Shown: positions 1 through 9,180, counted from the first letter of the stretch. The stretch: DNA of 64,000 nucleotides from Desulfurococcaceae archaeon MEX13E-LK6-19 (GCA_029637525.1 CP072660.1:1141612-1205611), one strand, 5' to 3'. The notes: generated by a model from the letters alone, not told the origin. Translations and numbers: made by a program.

Positions 1-262
1 TCAAAGCTCCTATGGACAAGTGTTCCCCATAATCTTTTAATCCATAAAGCTCCTTGATCTTCTTGATATTAATAATGTACTTGGGGTTGATTTGCTTCAT
101 TTTAATTTGTACAAGAAGGTCTGTTCCGCCTGCCAGGATCTTTGCATCCGGACCTAGTTTACCAAGAAGCTTAATGGCTTCATGGATTGATGTTGGCTCG
201 TAGTACTCGAATTCACATGGTAGTATACGTGTGTTGACACGGTTAATCCATGGAACACCCAT
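1..262 (-). CDS. Molybdenum hydroxylase FAD-binding subunit, partial (cut by window start)
   Basis: Only the N-terminal 87 residues lie in the window; the gene continues beyond base 1. The translation contains AGGTDLLVQIK followed by NPKYIINIKKIKEL, the FAD-binding segment of the CoxM/CutM/XdhB medium subunit of xanthine dehydrogenase-family enzymes. This subunit carries electrons from the iron-sulfur subunit to an acceptor. The ATG at 262 is preceded by AGGGGTGA, which overlaps the stop of the upstream large-subunit gene, so the two genes are translationally linked. The 2Fe-2S subunit is not in view and may lie beyond the edge. Family assignment is firm; substrate is unknown. Confidence 0.9.
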   Translation of the reverse strand, partial: MGVPWINRVNTRILPCEFEYYEPTSIHEAIKLLGKLGPDAKILAGGTDLLVQIKMKQINPKYIINIKKIKELYGLKDYGEHLSIGAL

Positions 263-268
263 GACCGA

Positions 269-2611
269 TCACCCCTCTTTCCCGGAAAGTGCTTTAAGGA
301 TCTTCTCTGGTGTAATTGGTAGCTCGTAGAATCTTATGCCAATAGCATTATAGATCGCGTTGGCAATAGCTGCTGCAACAGGGTTTTTGGCTGCTTCACC
401 AAGACCTTTTGCGCCGAAAGGACCTGTAGGTTCATGTGTCTCAGCGAAGATTACCTTGAAGTCATCTGGGTTAGGGAGGTCTTGTGACGATGGTATCTTG
501 TAGTCGGTTATGAAGCCATGTGACAGGAGATCACCTGTAACAGGATCGTATGGTGTATCCTCGAGTAAAGCCATTGACAACCCCATGGCAAAGCCTCCAT
601 GTATTTGTCCTTCAGCTAGCTCGGGATTGATTACTGTGCCACAGTCGACTCCAGCTACGACTCTAACAGGCTTTACAACACCAGTATAGGTGTCAACTTC
701 TACTTCAACAAAGTAGACTAGGTAAGCTGGTGGAGCTGCTGGAGCACGATAGGAAAGCGATACTGATAACGTGCCCCAGTTCTTCTGCCATAGAGTCCTG
801 GCTAGTTCTCTAAGTGTGATCCTTTTATCGGGGCTGCCTTCAACATAAATAATAGTCTCGCCGCTTTCCTCATCGTACTCCATTCTAAGCCCTTCAGGTG
901 TCGCAACAACACCAAGTATACGGGCTGCATAATTAAGTATCTTCTCTTTAAGCAATCGTGCAGCACGTCTAGCAGCCTCGCCGCCAACGAATACGCCACG
1001 GGATGCATGTGTACATACATCGTATAGTGTTGTGTTGGTATCACTCCATACAATGTTTATTTTCTCGACCGGCACCTGTAGTTCTTCAGCTATAATCTTG
1101 GCGTGAGCATCGAGCGTTCCACCGCCATGGTCTTGTAGTGCAGTGATATAATCTATTGTCCCGTCATCGTTGAGCTTCAATATAACACCAGTATAATCAA
1201 TGACAGTGCCCGACAAGGGGCCTCCAGCACCACTTGTATGGAATCCACGTGCAACTCCTATTCCACGGCGATATCTTCCCTTCTTATCTCTTGGATCTCC
1301 TCTCTTGCTCCAGCCTATTAGCTCGGCTCCTTTTCTCATCAACTCGGGGACTCCATCACTCCTAATAATAGACCTTACAGTTGGCCCTTGTCCCCAAAAT
1401 AGGTCGCCTTTACCAACATAGTTCTTGAGCCTAAACTCAATAGGGTCGATGCCTAGTTTTTCAGCGAGCTCATCAATAACGGTTTCAACAGCCCATGTTA
1501 CCTGGGGGTTCCCGAAACCACGCATAGCACAGCTGGGTACCTTATTGGTGTAAACAGCTATTCCGCGATACCGTATATTCTTCCATTTATACAGTGATAC
1601 AAACCAGCCTAGGGCAACACCGAGTAGGGGATAGGGTTGGATCTGGTGTGCACCAATATCCATTATGTTCTCTAGCTCGCCGGCAATAATAGTGCCATCT
1701 CTCTTAGCGCCAGCTTTGATCCTCAAGTACATTTCGTAACTACAATGCTCATGCATATCTTCTTCACGCGTAAGAGCGATCTTGACAGGCCGCTTGGCTT
1801 TGAGAGCCAATGCCACGGCAACAAGGACAACAGGGTTTGTCTGTATGCTAGAGCCAAAACTTCCGCCTATAGGGATCTTGACTACATTGACTTTACTTAA
1901 TGGTATGTTGAAGACTTGTGATACAAGTATTCTCGTGTTATGAATTGTCTGTGTTGTAGTCCATATAGTCACGCCACCATTGGGCTCTGGCCGCACTACA
2001 ACAGCTTTGGGCTCAAGTTGCATATGGTATCTACGATTTGTCTTGAAACTCCTCTCGATAACAACATCGGCTTCCTCAAAAGCCTTATCAGGATCGCCTT
2101 CAACGTACTCGTATTTACATGCAATATTATTGATAACATCTACTTCACGATCCTTCAATAATATCTTCTCATGAATTCTAGGAGCATCATCCTTCATTGC
2201 ATCCATAGGATTCAGAACAAACGGTAAAGGCTCCCACTCGACTCTTATCGACTCAAGAGCCTTTTGTGCCAAATACTCGGATTCAGCAGCAACAGCGGCG
2301 ACATATTCTCCAACAAACTTCGGGTGATCAGTGAGAACCTCCCAGTCCTTGTAGGTGACGTCTTCGGTGCTGACTAGCCTAGGATTAAACTTGACACGCG
2401 GGACATCCTTGAAGGTAATAACAACAGCATTATACTTCTTGGCACCACTTGTATCAATATTCTTTACACGAGCATGTGGATAAGGGCTTTTAAGTATCCT
2501 ACCATAAAGCATTCCAGGCAACACAATGTCATTAGCATATTTTATTTGACCAGTAATCTTCGCAACTCCATCATGTCTAGAAATCTTCTTACCAATAAAC
2601 CTATATTTCAT
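269..2611 (-). CDS. Molybdenum hydroxylase large (molybdopterin-binding) subunit, set 1
   Basis: This 780-residue protein matches the molybdopterin subunit of the xanthine dehydrogenase/aldehyde oxidase/CO dehydrogenase family, at the usual length. The N-terminal a/b hammerhead domain (about residues 15-125, starting GKKISRHDGVAKITG) is followed by the cofactor domains. MRGFGNPQ and the C-terminal GPFGAKGLGE are visible; the latter carries the catalytic Glu of the family. One oddity is the glycine-rich cofactor loop, which reads GGSFGSS where the second copy in this window has GGAFGGK, so the pocket may differ. It is the first gene of a minus-strand operon with the FAD subunit downstream. Its start at 2611 shares an intergenic region with the divergent amidohydrolase. 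The oxidised substrate cannot be read from sequence. Confidence 0.93.
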   Translation of the reverse strand: MKYRFIGKKISRHDGVAKITGQIKYANDIVLPGMLYGRILKSPYPHARVKNIDTSGAKKYNAVVITFKDVPRVKFNPRLVSTEDVTYKDWEVLTDHPKFVGEYVAAVAAESEYLAQKALESIRVEWEPLPFVLNPMDAMKDDAPRIHEKILLKDREVDVINNIACKYEYVEGDPDKAFEEADVVIERSFKTNRRYHMQLEPKAVVVRPEPNGGVTIWTTTQTIHNTRILVSQVFNIPLSKVNVVKIPIGGSFGSSIQTNPVVLVAVALALKAKRPVKIALTREEDMHEHCSYEMYLRIKAGAKRDGTIIAGELENIMDIGAHQIQPYPLLGVALGWFVSLYKWKNIRYRGIAVYTNKVPSCAMRGFGNPQVTWAVETVIDELAEKLGIDPIEFRLKNYVGKGDLFWGQGPTVRSIIRSDGVPELMRKGAELIGWSKRGDPRDKKGRYRRGIGVARGFHTSGAGGPLSGTVIDYTGVILKLNDDGTIDYITALQDHGGGTLDAHAKIIAEELQVPVEKINIVWSDTNTTLYDVCTHASRGVFVGGEAARRAARLLKEKILNYAARILGVVATPEGLRMEYDEESGETIIYVEGSPDKRITLRELARTLWQKNWGTLSVSLSYRAPAAPPAYLVYFVEVEVDTYTGVVKPVRVVAGVDCGTVINPELAEGQIHGGFAMGLSMALLEDTPYDPVTGDLLSHGFITDYKIPSSQDLPNPDDFKVIFAETHEPTGPFGAKGLGEAAKNPVAAAIANAIYNAIGIRFYELPITPEKILKALSGKEG

Positions 2612-2645
2612 AATAAGAGTACACCAAGTTAATTCTTAGACAGGT

Positions 2646-2681
2646 AATAGAAAAATATAGCCCTCTGCTAATTTTTCTATT
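2646..2681. promoter_or_regulatory. Inverted repeat in divergent promoter of Mo-hydroxylase set 1 and amidohydrolase
   Basis: Arms AATAGAAAAAT (2646-2656) and ATTTTTCTATT (2671-2681) are perfect reverse complements. A further TAG/CTA pair (2658-2660 and 2668-2670) extends them inward after a one-base bulge. The repeat lies between the starts of two divergent genes. Its left half coincides with the best TATA-like element on the minus strand (CTATATTTTTC), and the plus-strand TATA candidate (TTTATTTATT) is about 10 bases downstream. A bound regulator would therefore be placed to control the minus-strand operon and perhaps both. The repeat is directly seen; the operator role is inference. Confidence 0.45.
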
Positions 2682-2734
2682 GATCGTGGTTTATTTATTG
2701 GATTTATGGGAACTATTCTACTCGGGGGTATTCT

Positions 2735-4081
2735 GTGTCAAATTTGCTCGTACGCGGAGGACACATTGTTTATCCATGGCGTATTATTGAAGGGGATATC
2801 CTCATCGAGAACGGTGTTGTAAAGGCTGTTGGCAAGAGTATCCCTAGACCAAATGGTGTAGAAGTAGTTGATGCCGAGGGTATGCTCGTACTACCAGGTG
2901 TCGTCGATATACATGTTCACATGAGAGAACCTGGTCTAGAATATAAAGACGACTTCACTAGGGGTACACTAGACGCATTGATGGGTGGGGTAACGACGGT
3001 ACTAGAGATGCCTAATACTCTGCCACCGGTTGATACTCGTGAGAGACTAGTTGAGAAAGCAAAACTTCTTGAGCCCAAAGCCTATGTTGACTTCGGGCTC
3101 TATGGTGTTATACATGATGGTAATATAGATGAGTTTAAACCCATGGTCGAAGCCGGGGCTATAGGCTTCAAAATATTCTTGGGGCCAACCACGGGGGATA
3201 TACCGGCACCGAGCACACCAACATTATACGAGGCAATGGAGTTGTCGAAAGAAACAGGCGTTACACTGGCATTCCATGCAGAAGAATGGAGTCTTGTGAA
3301 GTATTTTACCGAGAAGATAAAGACGAGTGGTAGAATTGATCCAGAGGCACACATGGATTCAAGACCCCCCATATGTGAGGAACTGGCTATAAGAAAACTA
3401 GCAGTTATAGCGAAACACACGGGGGCACGTATACACATTGTCCATATGAGTAGTTGTGAAGCAGTAGAAGCACTCAGACAAGCAATAAATGAAGGAGTTG
3501 ATATCACTGGTGAGACAAATCCTCATTACCTACTACTTGATTCAAGAGACTACAAGAAGTACGGCACACTAATTAAAGTAAACCCACCTATCAGAGAGCC
3601 ATGGCATCGTGAATGCCTATGGAAAGCAGTGAAAAACAACATAATAACCATCATTGCTTCAGACCATGCCCCACATAGTGCTGATGAGAAAAAACGTGAT
3701 GTATGGAGTGCTCCGGGGGGATTCCCGGGAGTAGCGACACTACTGCCACTAATGATCGACCAGGCACTGAGGAACAACATATCTTTAATGAAAATACCAG
3801 AACTATTGTCCTTGAACCCAGCTAAAAGATTCAATCTATATCCTATGAAAGGCTGTTTAGAACCAGGTTGCCATGGAGACATAGTAGTCATAGACCCGAA
3901 CAAGGAAACAGTGATCGATAAGAATAAACTCCATACAAAACACAAGCTAACACCATTCCATGGATGGAGACTCAAGGGCATGATAAAACACGTCATACTA
4001 AGGGGAACACTAGTTTACAGTGAAGGAGAAACTATTGATAAGCCTACAGGTAAACTAGTGAAGCCAGTTAAGAATATATAG
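2735..4081 (+). CDS. Cyclic amidohydrolase (dihydroorotase/allantoinase type)
   Basis: This 448-residue protein is a metal-dependent cyclic amidohydrolase that opens rings such as dihydroorotate, allantoin or hydantoins. Visible active-site elements are DIHVHMREPG (metal ligands H60 and H62), GFKIFLG with K146 as the probable carboxylated lysine, AFHAEEW (H181), HIVHMSS (H237), KVNPPIR, and ASDHAPH (D310). The GTG start at 2735 follows a GGGGGT motif. No other pyrimidine gene is adjacent. Placement between two molybdenum hydroxylase operons suggests ring catabolism (purine, hydantoin or N-heterocycle) as an alternative to pyrimidine synthesis. The fold is sure; the choice between PyrC and allantoinase/hydantoinase is open. 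Confidence 0.85.
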   Translation: MSNLLVRGGHIVYPWRIIEGDILIENGVVKAVGKSIPRPNGVEVVDAEGMLVLPGVVDIHVHMREPGLEYKDDFTRGTLDALMGGVTTVLEMPNTLPPVDTRERLVEKAKLLEPKAYVDFGLYGVIHDGNIDEFKPMVEAGAIGFKIFLGPTTGDIPAPSTPTLYEAMELSKETGVTLAFHAEEWSLVKYFTEKIKTSGRIDPEAHMDSRPPICEELAIRKLAVIAKHTGARIHIVHMSSCEAVEALRQAINEGVDITGETNPHYLLLDSRDYKKYGTLIKVNPPIREPWHRECLWKAVKNNIITIIASDHAPHSADEKKRDVWSAPGGFPGVATLLPLMIDQALRNNISLMKIPELLSLNPAKRFNLYPMKGCLEPGCHGDIVVIDPNKETVIDKNKLHTKHKLTPFHGWRLKGMIKHVILRGTLVYSEGETIDKPTGKLVKPVKNI

Positions 4082-4090
4082 CATGAAATC

Positions 4091-4756
4091 TTGGTGTACA
4101 GTATTTTGCCCAAATACATTATTCCCATAGGCCCTAAAAACGATGCTATGTACAACTATACTGTACTCTACCATATGGCTTTATTGAAGAAACACTATAT
4201 CGGCACGTACTACATTCCTTCACAAAACATATACGCTCCAGTCTTTAAGCTGGATAGTAGAGATAATTATCCCAGGAAATACTTTATTGAAATCGATGAG
4301 AACATTATTGAAGATTCATATAAGATGATTTGTCTACAATGTGGTGAGTGTTGCCGTGTTTATTCCGGGGCTTTCATGTTCTCAATAGAAGCTATGGGGC
4401 TTGACGAGATTATAGAGAAACTACCATATAGATACTATAGGCTCCTAGATGGCATCAACGTAAAAATATATAGTCTTGACGTAGGCAGACATGGTAGATG
4501 CGTATTTTTTGATGAAGAAAAGAAATTGTGTAAAATACATATGATGAAACCAGTAATATGCATGATTACTTTTTGCGGCTTAGTTGCACTACGTGGTAAT
4601 ACCATATATTATAAGTACGGTATTGATAAAGGCAAGCCTGTTTTTAAGCCATGGAGACATAGTATAGACCTGCTTAAAGATATGGTTAAACAGGAAGCCA
4701 AGCGTATGAGGAGACTATTCGGGTATGAATGGAGAAAACATTGTGGAATGCATTAA
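4091..4756 (+). CDS. YkgJ-family Cys-cluster protein
   Basis: This 221-residue protein carries the YkgJ/UPF0153 pattern: CLQCGECCRVYSG near residue 80, then GRCVFFDEEKKLCKIHMMKPVICM around residues 137-160. The family is predicted to bind zinc or an iron-sulfur cluster; its biochemical role is not settled. The start is uncertain: TTG at 4091, GTG at 4094 or an internal ATG are possible, and no clear ribosome-binding motif is present. It follows the amidohydrolase by only a few bases and overlaps the next gene, so the three probably form one transcript. A role in metal handling for the neighbouring hydroxylases is only a guess. Confidence 0.75.
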   Translation: MVYSILPKYIIPIGPKNDAMYNYTVLYHMALLKKHYIGTYYIPSQNIYAPVFKLDSRDNYPRKYFIEIDENIIEDSYKMICLQCGECCRVYSGAFMFSIEAMGLDEIIEKLPYRYYRLLDGINVKIYSLDVGRHGRCVFFDEEKKLCKIHMMKPVICMITFCGLVALRGNTIYYKYGIDKGKPVFKPWRHSIDLLKDMVKQEAKRMRRLFGYEWRKHCGMH

Positions 4757-5276
4757 GTTGTTCAAGGAAATACTATGTATTGCCGAGGAGTCTCTTGTAT
4801 GCCGCCTAGCCAAGGATCTTATTACATGTATTGAGAAGAATTGTCCCCTGATCTGTCTATATTCTATATTGAAGATAATCTATGAGGTTGTTGGCCAAGA
4901 AACCTATTATAGGCTCATAGGCGTTGGTGATGATGAGTTCCAGCGCATATTATCTAAGAGAAGCCGTGAATACGCTAGCTTCAAAACATGGATGATAACT
5001 AAACTCAAAGGGGTTGATGGAGTTACTCGAAAGAAACTACTTCGTCTCTATCTAACATTATCGAACTATGTTCATCCATCAACAAGACTATATGAAGGTC
5101 TTGAGGTAGACAATGAGCTGATACTACGGGCCATGGATGCTATCGTGTACATGATTACTCTGGGTAATAATAATTATTTACAGAGATTATGTGGGATAGC
5201 TGATCCGGAGAAGCTCAGCAGATGCCTCTTTGTTAAGACGAGTAAACGTGTATCAAAATATTGTATTGAACCATAG
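4725..5276 (+). CDS. Hypothetical protein overlapping the YkgJ gene
   Basis: I do not recognise this 183-residue, largely helical, cysteine-rich protein (about nine Cys). It starts inside the last 32 bases of the YkgJ gene in another frame, an arrangement typical of translational coupling in this genome. A central stretch reads LYLTLSNYVHPSTRLYEG; similar NYxHPS motifs occur in several uncharacterised helical proteins, but this is too little for a family call. There is no signal peptide or membrane segment. The amidohydrolase, YkgJ and this gene likely form a single unit upstream of the second molybdenum hydroxylase operon. Confidence 0.6.
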   Translation: MNGENIVECIKLFKEILCIAEESLVCRLAKDLITCIEKNCPLICLYSILKIIYEVVGQETYYRLIGVGDDEFQRILSKRSREYASFKTWMITKLKGVDGVTRKKLLRLYLTLSNYVHPSTRLYEGLEVDNELILRAMDAIVYMITLGNNNYLQRLCGIADPEKLSRCLFVKTSKRVSKYCIEP

Positions 5277-5412
5277 TGTTTTCACATAAACGAGTAAGCA
5301 GTTAGTTAAAGAGTGTAGGGAATATGTTGTCTATAGTGTTTATTGTTTGGCTGGGATTAAGTTATTATAGAATAGAGACAGTATATTGATGATGTAGAGT
5401 AGACTGTTTTGC

Positions 5413-7770
5413 GTGGTATACATGTCTATAGAAGATCCATTTGATCTAATTAATAAGTGGCTTTCGGCCAGAGAATACATTGTTGTTGGAAAGAATATTG
5501 TGCGTAGCGACTCTATAGATAAGGCGTTAGGCCGTGCTAGATTTGTTGAAGACTACTTTGAGCATGGGCGTATGCTTTTTGTTAAACAAGTCCTTAGCAC
5601 GGAACCTCACGCGTTAATCGAGGATATTGATTACTCTAGAGCACTAGAAGTTCCTGGAGTTGAGAGAGTTATTACTTACCGTGATATCCCGGGCGAGAAC
5701 CAGGTAGGTTACGCGTTACCTGATCAGCCTCTTCTAGCCGAGAAGAAGGTGAGATATCATGGAGAAACAATTGCTCTTGTAGCTGGCTGGGATATAGATC
5801 ATGTTCTTCAAGCCGCGGAGGAAGTTAAGGTAAAGTACAAGCCTCTGCCAGCATTACTGGATCCTCTTGATGCGATGGAGAGAAATGATGTTCTTGTACA
5901 TGACGAGTTTGGCTCGAATATAGCGTTTAGAACCAAGGTTAGGCGTGGAGATGTAGAGAAGGGATTTAGTGAAGCTGATGTTGTTGTCGAAAACGAGTAT
6001 AGGACACATCACCAAGAGCACGCGTACCTCGAGACAGAAGCTGCTCTCGCAATACCGGAAGATGGCGGGGTAACAGTTATTGGTTGTCCACAATACCCCC
6101 ACTTGGCTCAACAGATTATTGCACGTGTACTAGGTTTACCTGCATCCAAAATAAGAGTCATCACACCATACATAGGTGGTGCTTTCGGCGGTAAAGACGA
6201 TGAAGGGCCGCTGGTATCAGCTAAAGCAGCACTAGTAGCCTATGTCACTGGTAAACCAGCTTTCCTCATGTACACTAGAGAAGAATCCATACGTATTCAC
6301 CCGAAGAGAGAAGCAACTATTATAAAGTATAAATCAGGGGCATCAAGAGACGGGAAATTAACAGCAATAAAGGTAACTATTATCCATGATACAGGTGCAT
6401 ACGCCAATAGGGGACCATTCATACTGTGGAGAGCAACAGTACATGCATCAGGACCATATTATGTACCTAATGCCTGGGTTGACGGTTATTGTGTCTACAC
6501 GAATAAAGTACCCCAAGGGTCTTTCCGTGGATTCGGTAATCCCTCAGTACAGTTTGCAGCAGAGTCCCAGATGGATGAGCTAGCCCGTAAACTTGGTATG
6601 GATCCTGTTGAGTTTAGGCTCAAGAACCTGCTTCGCCCTGGAATGGAGACTATTACCAGCCAGAAACTGGATCATGCTGTTGGAGTCGCCGATATGGTTG
6701 ACAAGCTCGCCAAGACGATTAATTGGTGGAGGCTAAGGAAAGAAGTGGAGGAATGGAATAAGCGTAGTAAGCGGTTTAAACGTGGTGTGGGAATAGGGGT
6801 TGCATGGCATGGTATTAGTACTAGTCGTGGAGTACCTGATTGGAGTAATGCTTACATAAAAATAGACAAGGATGGCTCAGTGACAGTATACACTGGTATC
6901 GTAGAAATAGGACAGGGGTCGCCGTCGAGCAGCCATAGGCAAATTGTTGCAGAAGTTCTTGGCGTACCACTAGAACTCGTAAGGATCATACATGGGACAA
7001 GTGATGCACCGGACACAGGGGCTACACATGCATCAAGAGGGACTAGTATTGGTGCTATAGGCGTACTTGTTGCAGCTGCTAAACTACGTGAGCGGCTCAA
7101 CAAGTTGGCAGCCGATCTCTTGAACGCTCCTCCTGATAAGATCGTTATGAGAGAAGGTAGAATCTATGCCAAAGGTAGAGAAGAAAAAACGATTACATGG
7201 AGGGAACTAGTTAAGCAAGCATATGCTAGAGGAATAGATCTCTCGGCTACAGGATACTTCTTCCTACCCAAAGGCAGATTTGACAACGAACGTGGACAAG
7301 GCTATGCTTATCCAGCCTACAGCTTCGTAGCGGTTGTCGTGGAGGTTGAAGTCGATACACATACTGGTAGAACAAGAGTGTTAAAGGCATGGCCAGGGCT
7401 TGCTGCAGGCAAGATAATCAACCCGGTACAAGTCGAGGGACAAATCGAGGGAGCGATCACACAGGGCATAGGCTACGTTCTTATGGAAGAACTCCGTTTC
7501 GGCAACAAGGGAGAGATCATTAATACCGATCTAACAGACTACGTGATACCTACAGCAATGGACGCACCGCTAGAAGTCGAGAAACCCGTTTACGTTGAGG
7601 ACTTGTTCAAATACGGGCCATTTGGAGCTAAAGGTGTTGGCGAAATGGCTTTCATACCATTACCTGCAGCTATCGCCAATGCTGTATCACATGCTCTCAA
7701 CACAAGAGTTAAGGAGCTACCGTTGACACCCGAGAAACTCTTGAAATTAATTAAAGAAACGGAGAGGTGA
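5413..7770 (+). CDS. Molybdenum hydroxylase large (molybdopterin-binding) subunit, set 2
   Basis: This 785-residue paralogue of the product of 269-2611 has the full large-subunit layout. It shows VRSDSIDKALGRARFVEDY at the start of the hammerhead domain, the canonical cofactor loop IGGAFGGKDDEGP, FRGFGNPSVQFAAE, and GPFGAKGVGEMAF with the catalytic Glu. The GTG at 5413 is the longest start, but ATG at 5422 is equally possible. It heads a complete three-gene operon in the order large, FAD and 2Fe-2S. This order and the compact subunits resemble archaeal CO dehydrogenase/aldehyde dehydrogenase-like enzymes, several of which oxidise aldehydes. The substrate is unknown. Confidence 0.94.
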   Translation: MVYMSIEDPFDLINKWLSAREYIVVGKNIVRSDSIDKALGRARFVEDYFEHGRMLFVKQVLSTEPHALIEDIDYSRALEVPGVERVITYRDIPGENQVGYALPDQPLLAEKKVRYHGETIALVAGWDIDHVLQAAEEVKVKYKPLPALLDPLDAMERNDVLVHDEFGSNIAFRTKVRRGDVEKGFSEADVVVENEYRTHHQEHAYLETEAALAIPEDGGVTVIGCPQYPHLAQQIIARVLGLPASKIRVITPYIGGAFGGKDDEGPLVSAKAALVAYVTGKPAFLMYTREESIRIHPKREATIIKYKSGASRDGKLTAIKVTIIHDTGAYANRGPFILWRATVHASGPYYVPNAWVDGYCVYTNKVPQGSFRGFGNPSVQFAAESQMDELARKLGMDPVEFRLKNLLRPGMETITSQKLDHAVGVADMVDKLAKTINWWRLRKEVEEWNKRSKRFKRGVGIGVAWHGISTSRGVPDWSNAYIKIDKDGSVTVYTGIVEIGQGSPSSSHRQIVAEVLGVPLELVRIIHGTSDAPDTGATHASRGTSIGAIGVLVAAAKLRERLNKLAADLLNAPPDKIVMREGRIYAKGREEKTITWRELVKQAYARGIDLSATGYFFLPKGRFDNERGQGYAYPAYSFVAVVVEVEVDTHTGRTRVLKAWPGLAAGKIINPVQVEGQIEGAITQGIGYVLMEELRFGNKGEIINTDLTDYVIPTAMDAPLEVEKPVYVEDLFKYGPFGAKGVGEMAFIPLPAAIANAVSHALNTRVKELPLTPEKLLKLIKETER

Positions 7771-7775
7771 TAGGC

Positions 7776-8660
7776 ATGTTCTATAGAATACCATTGTTTA
7801 ACTACTATAAGCCCAAGAGCCTTGATGAAGCTCTAGAACTTATCGATAAACTAGAGGATGCCAAAGTTATTGCCGGCGGTACAGACCTCATTAACGACAT
7901 GAGGATACGTAGATACAAACCAAAACACTTAATCGACATAAGTAGTATCAAAGAGCTCAACTACATTATTGATGAAGGAAGTGTTGTAAGAATCGGTGCG
8001 TTGACTCGCCTACAAGAACTTGTTGAATCAAGTACTATAAAGACAAAGCTCCCATTACTCCATAATGCTGTCTACAACATGGCTAGCTGGCAGATCCGTA
8101 ATATGGCTACTATTGGTGGTAACTTGTGTAACGCCTCGCCAGCAGCCGACACAGCACCACCACTACTTGTTCATGAAGCGAAACTTAAGCTGACTAGTAT
8201 CAATGGAGAAAGAATAGTGGATATAACAGAGTTCTTTAAAGGCCCACGGAATACTGTTCTGAAGAAAAACGAGTTGCTGACCGAGATAATAGTCCCAATA
8301 CTAGACAGCTATGGTTTCTCTTACATAAAGTTTGGTCGTAGAAGCGCTTTCACATTATCAGTTGTTGCTATTGCTACTGCTGTGAAGGTATCTAATGGAG
8401 TATTTGAAGACGTGAGAATAGCGTTAAACTCTGTTGCACCAACGCCTGTTAGAGCAAAGAGTGTTGAAGAGTACTTGCGTGGAAAGAATATATCACGTGA
8501 TGTAATCGATGAAGCGGCAAAACTTGTTATAAAAGATATATCGCCGATAAGTGATGTACGTGCATCGGCTGATTACCGTAGAGAACTATCTATTGTTTTA
8601 ACACGTGATACACTGGTTAATGCATTAAAGAACCTAGGATATAGCTTTGAGGAGGTGTAG
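7776..8660 (+). CDS. Molybdenum hydroxylase FAD-binding subunit, set 2
   Basis: This is the medium subunit of the hydroxylase. It contains AGGTDLINDMR near residue 35 and QIRNMATIGGNLCNASPAADTAPP near residue 105, the two FAD-contacting segments of the CoxM family, with a C-terminal CO_deh_flav_C-type domain. The ATG at 7776 is preferred over the GTG at 7767 because GAGGTGA at 7764-7770 ends five bases before it and overlaps the stop of the large-subunit gene. Length (about 294 residues) is normal for the family. Confidence 0.93.
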   Translation: MFYRIPLFNYYKPKSLDEALELIDKLEDAKVIAGGTDLINDMRIRRYKPKHLIDISSIKELNYIIDEGSVVRIGALTRLQELVESSTIKTKLPLLHNAVYNMASWQIRNMATIGGNLCNASPAADTAPPLLVHEAKLKLTSINGERIVDITEFFKGPRNTVLKKNELLTEIIVPILDSYGFSYIKFGRRSAFTLSVVAIATAVKVSNGVFEDVRIALNSVAPTPVRAKSVEEYLRGKNISRDVIDEAAKLVIKDISPISDVRASADYRRELSIVLTRDTLVNALKNLGYSFEEV

Positions 8661-8668
8661 TCAAGTAA

Positions 8669-9130
8669 ATGGTTAAAGTAAGTTTCATTCTCAACAACAA
8701 ACCTGTAGAAGTCGATGTTAAACCCAATGAGATACTACTTGATACATTGAGACTTAAACTGGGGGTCAAGAGCGTTAAGCGTGGCTGCGAGAAAGGAGAA
8801 TGCGGTGTATGTACAGTACTGCTTGACGGAAAACCAGTGTATTCATGTATGATATTCACAGTACAAGTTAATGGGCATAGAGTAACAACTGTTGAAGGTT
8901 TAGCAAATGATGATTTATTCAAGAAGCTAGTCTATAGTTTCGCGGAAAAAGGAGCCATACAATGCGGATACTGTACACCGGGAATAATGCTTGTAGCTTA
9001 TAGTCTTCTATCACAGGGAAGAGGCATCACGAAAGAAGATGTGATAAAAGCTCTAGAAGGCAATTTGTGTAGATGTACAGGCTACAAGAAAATTATTGAG
9101 GCAGTATTGGCGGCGAGCACTAGAGACTGA
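8669..9130 (+). CDS. Molybdenum hydroxylase 2Fe-2S subunit, set 2
   Basis: This 153-residue small subunit carries two [2Fe-2S] clusters. The N-terminal plant-ferredoxin-type domain has C40, C45, C48 and C60 (GCEKGECGVC then C60). The C-terminal helical domain has C99/C102 (QCGYCTPG) and C134/C136 (LCRCTGY). All eight ligands are present. The gene follows the FAD subunit with a near-perfect ribosome-binding site, GGAGGTG, at 8651-8657. It completes the electron path from molybdopterin to FAD for set 2; its counterpart for set 1 is not in the window. Confidence 0.96.
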   Translation: MVKVSFILNNKPVEVDVKPNEILLDTLRLKLGVKSVKRGCEKGECGVCTVLLDGKPVYSCMIFTVQVNGHRVTTVEGLANDDLFKKLVYSFAEKGAIQCGYCTPGIMLVAYSLLSQGRGITKEDVIKALEGNLCRCTGYKKIIEAVLAASTRD

Positions 9131-9147
9131 TACCATCCAGGTATTTA

Positions 9148-9174
9148 GTAAACAAAATCGGGAAAAGTGTTTAC
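9148..9174. terminator. Weak hairpin between convergent genes
   Basis: GTAAAC at 9148-9153 and GTTTAC at 9169-9174 form a six-pair stem with a 15-base loop, between the convergent ends of the 2Fe-2S subunit gene and the membrane-protein gene on the other strand. It may aid termination in both directions, but the stem is short and could be chance in AT-rich DNA. Confidence 0.25.
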
Positions 9175-9180
9175 AATATT

